This document shows, piece after piece, positions 51,567-61,300 of a stretch of DNA of 64,000 bases. The notes beneath the pieces were generated by a model. That model did no database searches. It saw only the letters and a list, made by a program, of their open reading frames with translations, and had not been told where the DNA came from. Location: positions 1 through 64,000 of the forward strand of contig NZ_RCZE01000018.1 in NCBI RefSeq assembly GCF_006438915.1, read 5' to 3'. Positions within the stretch are counted from its first letter, which is position 1, and every line of letters starts with the position of its first letter. This DNA is from Pseudomonas arsenicoxydans (GTDB taxonomy: Bacteria > Pseudomonadota > Gammaproteobacteria > Pseudomonadales > Pseudomonadaceae). A program made the translations under genes and the position numbers.

Positions 51567-52976
51567 TCAGAACGACCGCACAATCCGCCCCAACGTCTCC
51601 ATCGCCTTCTCCGAATCCTCGGTCCACGGGCTGCCATAATTCAGCCGGATACAATTTCGAAACCGCTGCGTCGGCGAAAAAATCGGCCCCGGCGCGATGC
51701 TGATGCCTTGCGCCAAGGCCATCTGGAACAACTTCAGCGAATCCATCTGCGGCGGCAGTTCCAGCCACAAGAAGTAGCCGCCGGCTGGCTGACTGACACG
51801 GGTCTGTGCCGGGAAGTAGCGAGCGATGGCGGCGAGCATGGCGCTTTGCTGTTCTTCCAGTGCGTAACGCAATTTACGCAAATGCCGGTCGTAACCGCCG
51901 TGTTGCAAGTAATCGGCGATGGCCGCCTGCGCCGGCATTGAGGCGCAGAGTGAGGTCATCAGTTTCAAGCGTTCGATCTTCTGCGCGTAACGTCCCGCCG
52001 CGACCCAACCAATGCGGTAGCCGGGGGCGAGGCTTTTGGCGAACGAGCCGCAGTGCATCACCAGCCCTTCGGTATCAAACGCCTTGGCCGGTTTCGGCGC
52101 CTGCTGCCCGTAATACAGCTCGGCGTAGACGTCGTCTTCGATCAGCGGCACTTGATGGCGACGGAGCAACTCCACCAGTTCCTGTTTTTTCGCCTCGGGC
52201 ATGGTCGCGCCCATCGGGTTCTGGAAGCTGGTCATGCACCAGCAGACCTTGATGGGATGACGCTCAAGTGTCTGGGCGAGCACTCCCAGGTCAATGCCGT
52301 CGCGAGGATGCACCGGAATTTCCACGGCCTTGAGTTTCAGCCGTTCCAGTATTTGCAGGCAGGCGTAGAACGCGGGCGCTTCAATCGCCACCAGATCGCC
52401 GGGCTCGGTGACCGCTTGCAGGCACAGGTTCAAGGCTTCCAGGGCGCCATTGGTGATCAGCAGCTCTTCCATCGGCAACATCAGCCCGCCGACCATGTAG
52501 CGCAGGGCGATTTGCCGACGCAATTGCGGGTTGCCCGGCGACATGTCGGTGACGACCATGCGCGGGTCCATCTCCCGGGAGGCGCTGGCCAGCGAGCGCG
52601 ACAGGCGCTGCAACGGGAACAGGGTCGGGCTGGGGAAGGCCGAACCGAACGGGACGGTGTTCGGGTCCTTGATCGAGTCGAGCACTGAGAACACCAGTTC
52701 GCTGACGTCGACTTCGGTGGACTCGTTGACCTGGCTGCTGATCACCGGCTCCGAAAACGGGCTCGGTGCGTGGACGTTGACGAAGTAGCCGGAACGCGGG
52801 CGGGCGCGGATCAGGCCACGGCGTTCGAGCAGGTAGTAGGCCTGGAACACCGTGGAGGGGCTCACCCCATAGGTCTGGCTGGCGTAGCGTACCGACGGCA
52901 CGCGCTGGCCGGGGCCGAGGACTCCGGAGCGGATCAGTTCAGCGATGTCGTCGGCGAATTTTTCGTAGCGCTTCAT
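51567..52976 (-). CDS. MocR-type regulator (GntR HTH plus aminotransferase domain)
   Basis: This 469-residue protein has an N-terminal GntR winged helix (KFADDIAELIRSGVLGPGQRVPSVRYASQTYGVSPSTVFQAYYLLE) and an aminotransferase-like domain with predicted PLP lysine Lys314 (CGSFAKSLAPGYRIGW). The DDVYAELYYGQQ motif is conserved. It is a second MocR protein in the window but of a different subgroup, as the HTH and C-terminal parts differ in sequence. A target is not evident; a REPIN lies on both sides. Its effector may be PLP. Confidence 0.9.
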   Translation of the reverse strand: MKRYEKFADDIAELIRSGVLGPGQRVPSVRYASQTYGVSPSTVFQAYYLLERRGLIRARPRSGYFVNVHAPSPFSEPVISSQVNESTEVDVSELVFSVLDSIKDPNTVPFGSAFPSPTLFPLQRLSRSLASASREMDPRMVVTDMSPGNPQLRRQIALRYMVGGLMLPMEELLITNGALEALNLCLQAVTEPGDLVAIEAPAFYACLQILERLKLKAVEIPVHPRDGIDLGVLAQTLERHPIKVCWCMTSFQNPMGATMPEAKKQELVELLRRHQVPLIEDDVYAELYYGQQAPKPAKAFDTEGLVMHCGSFAKSLAPGYRIGWVAAGRYAQKIERLKLMTSLCASMPAQAAIADYLQHGGYDRHLRKLRYALEEQQSAMLAAIARYFPAQTRVSQPAGGYFLWLELPPQMDSLKLFQMALAQGISIAPGPIFSPTQRFRNCIRLNYGSPWTEDSEKAMETLGRIVRSF

Positions 52977-53019
52977 CGAGTGCCTGGATTTGATTTCAAT
53001 CAGAAATATCGAGGTGACT

Positions 53020-53096
53020 TCTTCGCGAGCAAGCCCGCTCCCACATTAGATCTGTGAACACTGGAGATCTAATGTGGGAGCGGGCTTGCTCGCGAA
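53020..53096. repeat. REPIN, GTGGGAGCGGGC type
   Basis: CTTCGCGAGCAAGCCCGCTC and inverted copy surround a spacer with TTAGATCTGTGAACACTGG and AGATCTAA. The spacer itself is partly palindromic (TTAGATCT/AGATCTAA). It lies after the CcoG stop. Confidence 0.87.
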
Positions 53097-53118
53097 TGGA
53101 GCACCGCAGTCTAAAGCC

Positions 53119-54549
53119 TTAACGGTTCATCGGCGCAACAAACCGGCTCTTCGCTTCGCTATAAATACCCGGCTCATCGCTGTCTTCAATCTTGAACCGG
53201 ATCGTCTGCGAGCTGCTGCTCGGCCGTTCCGTTGTCATCGCCACCGACACCGGCACATCGACAATCTCGCCCGGCGCCAGGCTCAGTTGCGTCTTGCCTT
53301 GCAACTGGAAGTCGTCGCCCTCCACCAGGCTCAAACGATAGTCCTGGCGCCGCTGGGTTTTATTGATGACCTTGAGGCTGTAGATGTTTTCGATCTGCCC
53401 CTGGCTGTTTTCGCGGAACAATCCACGGTCCTTGCTCACGTCCAGCGACACCATCGGCCGTTCCACCAGCGCCAGAGCGAGGGCGCCGATCATCACCAAT
53501 AGCACCGCCGTATAACCGATCAGCCGTGGCCGCAACAGGTGCGTCTTGCCGCCCTGTAATTCATGTTCCGAGGTGTAGCTGATCAGCCCACGGGCATAGC
53601 CCATTTTGTCCATGATCGAGTCGCAGGCGTCGATGCACGCGGCACAACCGATGCATTCCATCTGCAAGCCGTCGCGGATGTCGATGCCAGTCGGGCAGAC
53701 CTGCACGCACAGCTGGCAATCGATGCAATCACCCAGGCCTGCCTCGGCCGGCTTCACCTCACGTTTACGCGGGCCACGGTTTTCGCCACGGGCCGCGTCA
53801 TAGGAAATGGTCAGGGTGTCTTTGTCGAACATTACGCTCTGGAACCGCGCATACGGGCACATGTGCATGCACACGGCTTCGCGCAGCCAGCCGGCGTTGA
53901 TGTACGTGGCGCCGGTAAAGAACAGCACCCAGAACAGGCTGACACCGCCCATTTGCCATGTCAGCAGTTCTTCGGCCAAGGGCCGGATTGGGGTGAAATA
54001 GCCGACAAACGTCAGGCCGGTGAGCAGGCTGATTGCCAGCCACAGCGTGTGCTTGGCGGAACGGCGCAGCAGTTTGTTCAAGCTCCACGGGGCGGCTTGC
54101 AGTTTGATGCGCTGATTGCGCTCGCCTTCGGTGATCTTCTCGCACCACATGAAGATCCAGGTCCAGGAACTCTGCGGGCAGGTGTAACCGCACCAGACTC
54201 TGCCTGCGAACACGGTGATCGCAAACAGGCCGAACGCGGCGATGATCAGCAGCGCCGAGAGCAGGATGAAATCCTGCGGCCAGAAGGTCGCGCCGAAGAT
54301 GTGGAATTTGCTTTCGGAAAGGTCCCAGAGCACCGCCTGACGGTCGCCCCAGTTCAGCCACACCGTGCCGAAGAACAGCAAAAACAGAAATCCCGCACCG
54401 CTCAATCGCAAGGTGCGGAACAGGCCGGTGAAGCTTCGGGTGTGGACCAGGTTGTCGCTGGACTTGGCCTTCATCTTCGGTCGCGAAGGCTCAAACGTCT
54501 GTACCGCTGGGGTGTTTTCAACTAATCGGACGGGGATTCTATCGCTCAT
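53119..54549 (-). CDS. ccoG: CcoG, cytochrome c oxidase accessory ferredoxin-like protein
   Basis: This 476-residue membrane protein (RdxA/FixG family) has about five helices and two iron-sulphur clusters marked by CIDCQLCVQVCP and CIGCAACIDAC, plus cysteines GYTCPQ and CMHMCPYARF in the membrane parts. A periplasmic immunoglobulin-like domain ends the protein. CcoG helps assembly of cbb3 oxidase, probably in copper reduction. The ATG at 54549 gives the conserved start MSDRIPV; an upstream ATG at 54573 is weaker. No ccoNOPQ or ccoHIS genes are nearby, so it stands apart from the usual cluster. Confidence 0.93.
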   Translation of the reverse strand: MSDRIPVRLVENTPAVQTFEPSRPKMKAKSSDNLVHTRSFTGLFRTLRLSGAGFLFLLFFGTVWLNWGDRQAVLWDLSESKFHIFGATFWPQDFILLSALLIIAAFGLFAITVFAGRVWCGYTCPQSSWTWIFMWCEKITEGERNQRIKLQAAPWSLNKLLRRSAKHTLWLAISLLTGLTFVGYFTPIRPLAEELLTWQMGGVSLFWVLFFTGATYINAGWLREAVCMHMCPYARFQSVMFDKDTLTISYDAARGENRGPRKREVKPAEAGLGDCIDCQLCVQVCPTGIDIRDGLQMECIGCAACIDACDSIMDKMGYARGLISYTSEHELQGGKTHLLRPRLIGYTAVLLVMIGALALALVERPMVSLDVSKDRGLFRENSQGQIENIYSLKVINKTQRRQDYRLSLVEGDDFQLQGKTQLSLAPGEIVDVPVSVAMTTERPSSSSQTIRFKIEDSDEPGIYSEAKSRFVAPMNR

Positions 54550-54630
54550 GGTCTGTCGCTCATCAGCCTCCATCAGGCCAGCGCACTATGAGCGTCGATC
54601 TGTTTGCATAACAGACTCAGGTATTGCAAT

Positions 54631-54662
54631 AAAAAGCGGATCAGATGAACACTGATCCGCCC
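54631..54662 (-). terminator. Rho-independent terminator (minus strand)
   Basis: GCGGATCAG (54636-54644) and CTGATCCGC (54652-54660) pair; on the minus strand the stem is followed by a TTTTT run. It would end transcription of the DUF3203-like gene, about 80 bases after its stop. Confidence 0.75.
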
Positions 54663-54744
54663 TGAGCGACAACTTGAAGCACCTGCCCCGGCAGGACGCA
54701 GGCGCCTATCTCAAGCCTGCGCTGCGGTTGTTGATCGGCGTCAG

Positions 54745-54978
54745 TCAGATCACCGAATCACCGTCTGTGGCCTTCAAATGCCGGCGACCGTCCACCGCGC
54801 CTGCTACGGTCAATGCATCGGCTTCTGCTTCGGTGATGTAGATATGCTGGCCATTGATATCCACCGCTGACATGGATTTTTCCGGGTCAGTGACGATGGT
54901 GACGTCGGGGCCCAGGCGAATTTCCTCGCCGTTTTCGGTGGTGAAGAAACAGGTCTCGTTTTCGATGCGCACGGTCAT
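54745..54978 (-). CDS. small DUF3203-like protein (77 aa)
   Basis: This 77-residue soluble protein has a beta-rich start (MTVRIENETCFFTTENGEEIRLGPDVTIV) and a helix-rich end with an acidic patch (ITEAEADALTVAGAVDGRRHL). It resembles the small Pseudomonas DUF3203 family, a family of unknown function, but this is from memory. It has a possible terminator downstream and diverges from mgtC, sharing the upstream region of about 120 bases. Confidence 0.7.
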   Translation of the reverse strand: MTVRIENETCFFTTENGEEIRLGPDVTIVTDPEKSMSAVDINGQHIYITEAEADALTVAGAVDGRRHLKATDGDSVI

Positions 54979-55099
54979 GGTGGTGTCCTTTTTTCTGCGG
55001 GTACTTATCCGTTAGGGCGCATTCGCTGGCCATCGTTCGGTGCAACTGATTAATGGTCGGTGCGGTCAATCCTCAAACAACTTGCACAAGGACCACAGC

Positions 55100-55600
55100 A
55101 TGAACGCCTGGTGGCATGAAGTTTGGGTGACGCTGCAAGCGGAGTTTGCCGACATCGGTGACGCGTCCCAATTGACGCGCATTACCGTGCGCCTGCTGAT
55201 AGCGGCGGTGCTGGGCGGGATTCTCGGTTTTGAGCGCGAGCACAAGGGTAAGGCCGCCGGGGTGCGCACCCACATGCTGGTGGCGCTGGGGGCGGCGCTG
55301 TTTGTGCTGGTGCCGCAGATGTCCGGCTCAGAGGCCGACGCCATGAGCCGGGTGGTGCAGGGCGTCATCGCCGGGATCGGTTTTCTTGGCGCCGGGACTA
55401 TCCTGAAAAACAACGAGGGCGATGAGGGCCACGTCAAAGGCCTGACCACCGCCGCCGGCTTATGGATGACCGCCGCCATCGGCGTGTCGGCCGGGTTGGG
55501 GCGCGAGGCGACGGCGGTGCTCAGTACGTTTCTGGCGTTGGCGATTTTCAGCGTGATGCCCAGGATCGTGCGCCTGATCGACAAGGACCGCACCCCGTAG
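55100..55600 (+). CDS. MgtC/SapB-family membrane protein
   Basis: This 166-residue protein has four hydrophobic segments and conserved MgtC motifs: RLLIAAVLGGILGFEREHKGKAAGVRTHMLVALGAALF, IAGIGFLGAGTIL and HVKGLTTAAGLWMTAAIG. It lacks the long C-terminal ACT-like domain of Salmonella MgtC, so it is the short SapB-like form. Such proteins help survival in low Mg or inside hosts and modulate ATP synthase in some bacteria. ATG at 55100 has AAGGA about 9 bases upstream. A palindromic repeat follows the stop. Confidence 0.9.
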   Translation: MNAWWHEVWVTLQAEFADIGDASQLTRITVRLLIAAVLGGILGFEREHKGKAAGVRTHMLVALGAALFVLVPQMSGSEADAMSRVVQGVIAGIGFLGAGTILKNNEGDEGHVKGLTTAAGLWMTAAIGVSAGLGREATAVLSTFLALAIFSVMPRIVRLIDKDRTP

Positions 55601-55714
55601 ATCGTTCCCATGCTCCGCGTGGGAATGCCTCAACGGACGCTCCGCGTTCGGCTCTGGGTGGGACGCGAAGCGTCCCGAGCTGCGTTCCCACGCAGAGCGT
55701 GGGAACAATCAAAT
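55600..55714. repeat. composite palindromic repeat with GTTCCCA ends
   Basis: GTTCCCATGCTCCGCGTGGGAA, ACGCTCCGCGTTC, GGGACGCGAAGCGTCCC and GTTCCCACGCAGAGCGTGGGAAC are four short palindromes in tandem, over about 110 bases. It differs from the REPIN classes. Similar short palindromes around GTTCCCACGC are widespread in fluorescent pseudomonads; naming a published class (for example R178) would be a guess. Confidence 0.75.
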
Positions 55715-55724
55715 GGTGGTAACA

Positions 55725-55889
55725 CTAGGGCTGCACAATCACCGGCGGCATCGTGCTCGGAGGTTCTTCCCGAGGTGGCGGTTGAGTGCCTGGCGGGTCT
55801 TGCTCGGGCACAGGATCTGGCTCGGTCGGTGGAATGACCGGGCTGTCGATGTTCGGATCAGGTGTTTCGGCAGGGATTGGAATACTCAT
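55725..55889 (-). CDS. short proline-rich protein (54 aa)
   Basis: An ATG at 55889 opens a 54-codon frame whose product is very rich in proline and acidic residues (MSIPIPAETPDPNIDSPVIP, then PTEPDPVPEQDPPGTQPPPR) and ends VIVQP. No signal peptide or fold is evident; it looks intrinsically disordered. The ribosome-binding site GGAGG is eight bases before the start, which strongly supports it as real. It diverges from glgE. Similar short Pro-rich proteins occur in pseudomonads, of unknown function. Confidence 0.7.
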   Translation of the reverse strand: MSIPIPAETPDPNIDSPVIPPTEPDPVPEQDPPGTQPPPREEPPSTMPPVIVQP

Positions 55890-55990
55890 TGTTCAAGCCT
55901 CCAGTGGCACATGGCGTAAGTCGTGCTTAAGTGGATTGACCTCCTGACGCGGGAATTGATTCCCCGCAAAACGCCAGGGCAATTCCCTCT

Positions 55991-56019
55991 GAACTTTTAT
56001 CGCAGCCGGTGGCTCCCAA
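55991..56019 (+). promoter_or_regulatory. AlgU (sigma-22)-like promoter of the glgE operon
   Basis: GAACTT at 55991-55996, a 17-base spacer, then TCCCAA at 56014-56019 fits the AlgU/RpoE pattern GAACTT-N16/17-TCnnA. The distance to the glgE start (56088) is suitable. The -10 box is not a perfect match. Confidence 0.5.
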
Positions 56020-56087
56020 CCTAAGTGAATCAATTCAGGGAACATCCGGTACAAGAGCGTCCATGGGGCGTAAAGGAGAGATGCTCG

Positions 56088-58085
56088 ATGACTGCTGAAA
56101 AACCGTCAGAACTGAACTACAACCCTCACATGCCGCTGTCGCAGGCTTTATTGCTGCCGCGCATCGCGATTGAAAACACCCAACCGAGCCTTGATGGCGG
56201 ACAGTTCGCCGTCAAAGCCGTGGTCGGCCAGGACGTGGTGGTGACCAGCAAGGTGTTTGCCGACGGTCACGACAAACTGGCCGTGCGAGTGCGCTGGCGT
56301 GGCGAAGGCGACGATGTCTGGCAAAGCGCAGTCATGGCGGAGCTGGGTAACAACGGCTGGCAAGGCCAGTTCCGCGTCGAGCGTCAGGGCCGCTATCTGT
56401 TCTGCATCGAAGCCTGGATCGATCAGTTCGCCAGCTTCTGCTATGAGCTGGAGAAGAAGCACGCGGCGCGAGTCCCGGTCAGTCTTGAGTTGCAGGAGGG
56501 GCGCACTCAGGTCCAGAAAGCGGCCGAACGCAGCGACGGCGAGTTGAGCGAGCAACTGGCGGCGCTGCACCACGAGTTGTCCGGCTTGCTCGAAAACGAG
56601 CAGGTGGCGTTGTTTCTGCACCAACGTAGCGCCGAGCTGATGGCGCAGGCCGATCATCGCGCCTACATCAGTCTGAGCCCTGAATTCCCATTGGATGTTG
56701 AGCGCGAGCTGGCGCAGTTCGCCAGTTGGTATGAGTTGTTTCCGCGCTCGATCACCGACGATCCGGCCCGTCACGGCACCTTCAATGATGTGCACTCGCG
56801 GTTGCCGATGATTCAGGACATGGGCTTCGACGTGCTGTACTTTCCGCCGATCCACCCGATCGGCCGCAGTTTCCGCAAAGGCCCGAACAATTCCCTGACC
56901 GCCGGTCCCGACGATCCCGGCAGCCCCTATGCGATTGGCAGCGAAGAGGGCGGGCACGAGGCGATTCATTCAGAACTGGGTACCCGCGAAGACTTCCGCC
57001 GACTGGTCGCCACTGCAGCGGACTACGGGCTGGAAATCGCCCTCGACTTTGCGATTCAGTGTTCCCAGGATCACCCATGGCTGCAGCAGCATCCTGGCTG
57101 GTTCAACTGGCGGCCGGACGGCACGATCAAATACGCCGAGAACCCGCCGAAGAAATACCAGGACATCGTCAACGTCGATTTCTATGCGACCGAGGCGATT
57201 CCCAGCCTGTGGGTCGAACTGCGCGACATCGTGGTCGGTTGGGTCGAGGAGGGTGTGAAGATCTTTCGTGTCGACAACCCGCACACCAAGCCGCTGCCGT
57301 TCTGGCAATGGCTGATCGCCGATGTGCGCGCGCTGTACCCCGAGGTGATTTTTCTCGCGGAAGCCTTTACCACGCCGGCGATGATGGCGCGGCTGGGCAA
57401 GGTCGGCTATTCGCAGAGCTACACCTATTTCACCTGGCGCAACTCCAAGTATGAGTTGGCGACGTATTTCACCGAGTTGAATGAATCGCCGTGGCGTGAA
57501 TGCTACCGGCCGAACTTCTTCGTCAACACGCCGGACATCAACCCCTTCTTTCTGCATGAGTCCGGGCGTGCCGGTTTTCTGATTCGCGCGGCGCTGGCGA
57601 CCATGGGCTCTGGCCTGTGGGGCATGTACTCGGGTTTCGAGTTGTGTGAGTCGGCGCCGATCCCGGGCAAAGAGGAATACCTCGACTCCGAGAAGTACGA
57701 GATTCGTCCGCGGGACTTCAATGCGCCGGGCAACATCATTGCCGAGATCGCCCAGCTCAACCGCATCCGCCGGCAGAACCCTGCGTTGCAAACGCACTTG
57801 GGCCTGAAGGTCTACAACGCGTGGAACGACAACATCCTGTATTTCGGCAAGCGCAGCGCGGACGGCAGCAACTTCATTCTGGTGGCGGTGAGTCTCGATC
57901 CGCATAACGTTCAGGAGGCGAGTTTCGAATTGCCGCTGTGGGAAATGGGTTTGCCTGACGACGCCAGCACCCAGGGCGAAGACTTGATGAATGGGCATCG
58001 CTGGACCTGGTATGGCAAGTACCAGTTTATGCGTATCGACCCGGCGTATCAGCCGTTCGGCATTTGGCGAATAACCACCTCTTGA
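56088..58085 (+). CDS. glgE: GlgE, alpha-1,4-glucan:maltose-1-phosphate maltosyltransferase
   Basis: This 665-residue GH13_3 enzyme adds maltosyl units from maltose-1-phosphate to alpha-1,4-glucan. It has an N-terminal immunoglobulin-like domain (residues about 20-130), a helical insert, and the catalytic barrel with nucleophile Asp396 (FRVDNPHTK), acid/base Glu425 (FLAEAFT) and the conserved VNTPDINPFFLHESGRAGF substrate region. The C-terminal domain closes the protein. ATG 56088 has AAAGGAG upstream. It is first in a unit with treS/pep2 and glgB, separated from treS by 235 bases with a nested REPIN. Confidence 0.95.
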   Translation: MTAEKPSELNYNPHMPLSQALLLPRIAIENTQPSLDGGQFAVKAVVGQDVVVTSKVFADGHDKLAVRVRWRGEGDDVWQSAVMAELGNNGWQGQFRVERQGRYLFCIEAWIDQFASFCYELEKKHAARVPVSLELQEGRTQVQKAAERSDGELSEQLAALHHELSGLLENEQVALFLHQRSAELMAQADHRAYISLSPEFPLDVERELAQFASWYELFPRSITDDPARHGTFNDVHSRLPMIQDMGFDVLYFPPIHPIGRSFRKGPNNSLTAGPDDPGSPYAIGSEEGGHEAIHSELGTREDFRRLVATAADYGLEIALDFAIQCSQDHPWLQQHPGWFNWRPDGTIKYAENPPKKYQDIVNVDFYATEAIPSLWVELRDIVVGWVEEGVKIFRVDNPHTKPLPFWQWLIADVRALYPEVIFLAEAFTTPAMMARLGKVGYSQSYTYFTWRNSKYELATYFTELNESPWRECYRPNFFVNTPDINPFFLHESGRAGFLIRAALATMGSGLWGMYSGFELCESAPIPGKEEYLDSEKYEIRPRDFNAPGNIIAEIAQLNRIRRQNPALQTHLGLKVYNAWNDNILYFGKRSADGSNFILVAVSLDPHNVQEASFELPLWEMGLPDDASTQGEDLMNGHRWTWYGKYQFMRIDPAYQPFGIWRITTS

Positions 58086-58099
58086 AGACACCGCGAACC

Positions 58100-58261
58100 C
58101 TGTGGCGAGGGGGCTTGCCTGTGGCGAGGGGGCTTGCCCCCGTTGGGCCGCGAAGCGGCCCCTGCTTTCTTGCAGATGCACCCCGCAATTCGGATTCACG
58201 ACTGCTGCGCAGTCGAACGGGGGCAAGCCCCCTCGCCACAGGCAAGCCCGCCTCGCCACAG
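58100..58261. repeat. nested REPIN (REPIN inside another)
   Basis: Inner REPIN 58119-58241 has arms with GGCGAGGGGGCTTGCCCCCG, and CGGGGGCAAGCCCCCTCGCC. Outer arms at 58100-58118 (CTGTGGCGAGGGGGCTTGC) and 58242-58261 (GCAAGCCCGCCTCGCCACAG) flank it symmetrically. It lies between glgE and treS/pep2. Confidence 0.8.
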
Positions 58262-58320
58262 GGCGTCTCATCAAGGTGAGTGGTCAGCCCTCGGCTTCAC
58301 TGATTTAACAGGAGTTTCAA

Positions 58321-61300
58321 ATGGCGAAGAAACCCAAGGCAGCCACCTTCATCAAGGACCCGCTCTGGTACAAGGACGCGGTGATCTACCAGGTTCACGT
58401 CAAATCATTTTTCGATTCCAACAACGACGGGATCGGCGACTTTCCCGGTCTGATCGCCAAACTCGACTACATCGCCGACCTTGGCGTCAACACCATCTGG
58501 CTGTTGCCGTTCTACCCCTCGCCCCGCCGTGACGACGGCTACGACATCGCCGAGTACCGTGGCGTCCACGCCGACTACGGCACGCTGGCCGACGCCAAAC
58601 GGTTCATCTCCGAAGCCCATGAACGCGGCTTGCGGGTGATTACCGAGCTGGTCATCAACCACACCTCGGACCAACACGCCTGGTTCCAGCGCGCCCGCAA
58701 GGCCAAACCGGGTTCGGCGGCGCGGGACTTCTATGTCTGGTCCGATGACGACCACAAGTACGACGGCACCCGCATCATTTTTCTCGACACCGAGAAATCC
58801 AACTGGACCTGGGATCCGGTGGCCGGCCAATACTTCTGGCACCGTTTCTATTCCCACCAGCCGGACCTGAACTTCGATAACCCGCAGGTCATGAAAGCCG
58901 TGCTCTCGGTGATGCGCTACTGGCTCGACATGGGCATCGACGGCCTGCGCCTGGACGCCATCCCGTACCTGATCGAGCGGGACGGCACCAACAACGAAAA
59001 CCTCCCCGAGACCCACGACGTCCTCAAGCAGATCCGCGCCGAGATCGACGCCAATTACCCCGACCGCATGCTGCTGGCCGAAGCCAATCAATGGCCGGAA
59101 GACACCCAGTTGTATTTCGGTGAAACCGACGCCCAGGGCTTGAATGGCGATGAATGCCACATGGCCTTTCACTTCCCGTTGATGCCGCGCATGTACATGG
59201 CGCTGGCCCAGGAAGATCGCTTCCCGATCACCGACATCCTGCGCCAGACCCCGGAGATCCCGGCCAACTGTCAGTGGGCGATTTTCCTGCGCAACCACGA
59301 TGAGCTGACCCTGGAAATGGTCACTGACAAGGAACGCGATTACCTGTGGAATTACTACGCGGCCGACCGGCGGGCGCGGATCAACCTGGGGATTCGCCGC
59401 CGACTGGCGCCCCTGGTGGAGCGTGATCGGCGTCGCGTGGAGCTGCTCAACAGTCTGCTGCTGTCGATGCCCGGCACGCCAACCCTGTATTACGGCGATG
59501 AAATCGGCATGGGCGACAACATTTACCTCGGAGACCGCGATGGTGTGCGCACACCGATGCAGTGGTCGATTGACCGTAACGGCGGGTTCTCCCGCGCCGA
59601 CCCGGCCAGCCTGGTGTTGCCACCGATCATGGACCCGCAATACGGCTACCTGTCGGTCAACGTCGAAACCCAGGCCGGCGATCCGCATTCGCTGCTCAAC
59701 TGGACCCGACGCATGCTCGCCGTGCGCAAACAGTCCAAGGCATTCGGGCGCGGTACGCTGAAAATGCTCTCGCCGAGCAACCGGCGGATTCTGGCCTACA
59801 CCCGGGAATTCACGGGCGAAGATGGCAAGCACGAAATCATCCTCTGCGTGGCCAACGTTTCGCGCAGTGCCCAGGCGGCGGAACTCGACCTCTCGGCGTA
59901 CGTCGGCATGGTGCCGGTGGAGATGCTCGGGGGTAATGCCTTTCCGCCGATTGGCCAGTTGAATTTCCTCCTGACCCTGGCGCCATACGGCTTCTATTGG
60001 TTCGGGCTCGCGGCGGAGAACCAGATGCCGAGCTGGCACGTGGAGCCGGCGCAAAGCCTGCCGGATTTCACCACGCTGGTGTTGAAGAAACGCATGGAAG
60101 AACTGCTCGAAACGCCATCCCGTGGCACGCTGGAGCAAGGCATCCTGCCGAGCTGGCTACAGAACCGCCGTTGGTTTGCCGGCAAGGACGCGGCCATCGA
60201 ACAGGTCAACCTGGCTTACGGTGTGCGCTTCGGCGATCCGTTGCACCCGGTGCTATTGAGCGAAATCGAAGTCACCAGCGCTGGTCAGACTCACCGCTAC
60301 CAGTTGCCATTCGGCTTTATCCCTGAAGATCAGGTGGGCGCCGCGCTGCCTCAGCAGTTGGCCTTGTCGCGGGTGCGACGTGGGCGGCAGGTGGGCTTGA
60401 TTACCGATGCGTTCAGCCTCGAACACTTTATCCGGACCGTGTTGCAAGGCATGCAGAACCAAACCGTGCTGTCGTCGAGCGCCGGGGACATTCGTTTCGA
60501 ACCGACTGCGGAGCTGGCAAAACTGGGGCTGACGGAAGAGTCGCCGGTGCGGTATCTGTCCGCCGAGCAATCCAACAGTTCGGTGGTGATCGGCAACAGC
60601 CTGGTGCTCAAACTGATCCGCAAACTCGCCTCGGGCGTGCACCCCGAACTCGAAATGAGCGCCTACCTGACCAATGCCGGGTTCCAGAACATCTCGCCAC
60701 TGCTGGGCTCGGTGGTGCGCCGCGACGAACACGGCGAAGACACCTTGTTGATGATTGCCCAGGGCTATCTGAACAATCAGGGCGATGCCTGGGAATGGAC
60801 CCAGAACAACCTTGAACGCGCGCTGCGTGACGAGTTGGCTGACGCGATCTCCGAGCAGGAACAGCACTACAACGCGCTCGGCGAGCTGAGGGATTTTGCC
60901 GGTATGCTCGGCCAGCGTCTGGGAGAAATGCACCAGGCCCTGGCGGCCCCGACCAAAGACAAGGACTTCGCGCCGCAGGTGACTTCACAGAAAGAGGCAC
61001 AGGCCTCGGCCAAGGACGTGGCGGCGCAACTGGAACACGCGCTCAAGTTGCTCAAGCAGCATCAAAATCAACTGAACCCGGCGGACCAAACCTTGGTCAG
61101 TCGTTTACTGGACGACAAAAAAGCCATCCTCAGCCATGTTCAGGAACTGGGCAAGAAAGCCGTCGGTGGCTTGCGCATACGTGTGCATGGCGATTTGCAC
61201 CTGGGCCAGGTGCTGGTGATCAAAGGCGATGCTTACTTGATCGATTTCGAGGGCGAACCGGCACGGCCGCTGCATGAACGGCGGGGCAAGCACAGTCCGT

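Noticed and set aside
55909..55924. TGGCAC after 55900 as a sigma-54 promoter of glgE
   Set aside because: The following GC/TTGC element is missing at the required five-base spacing.
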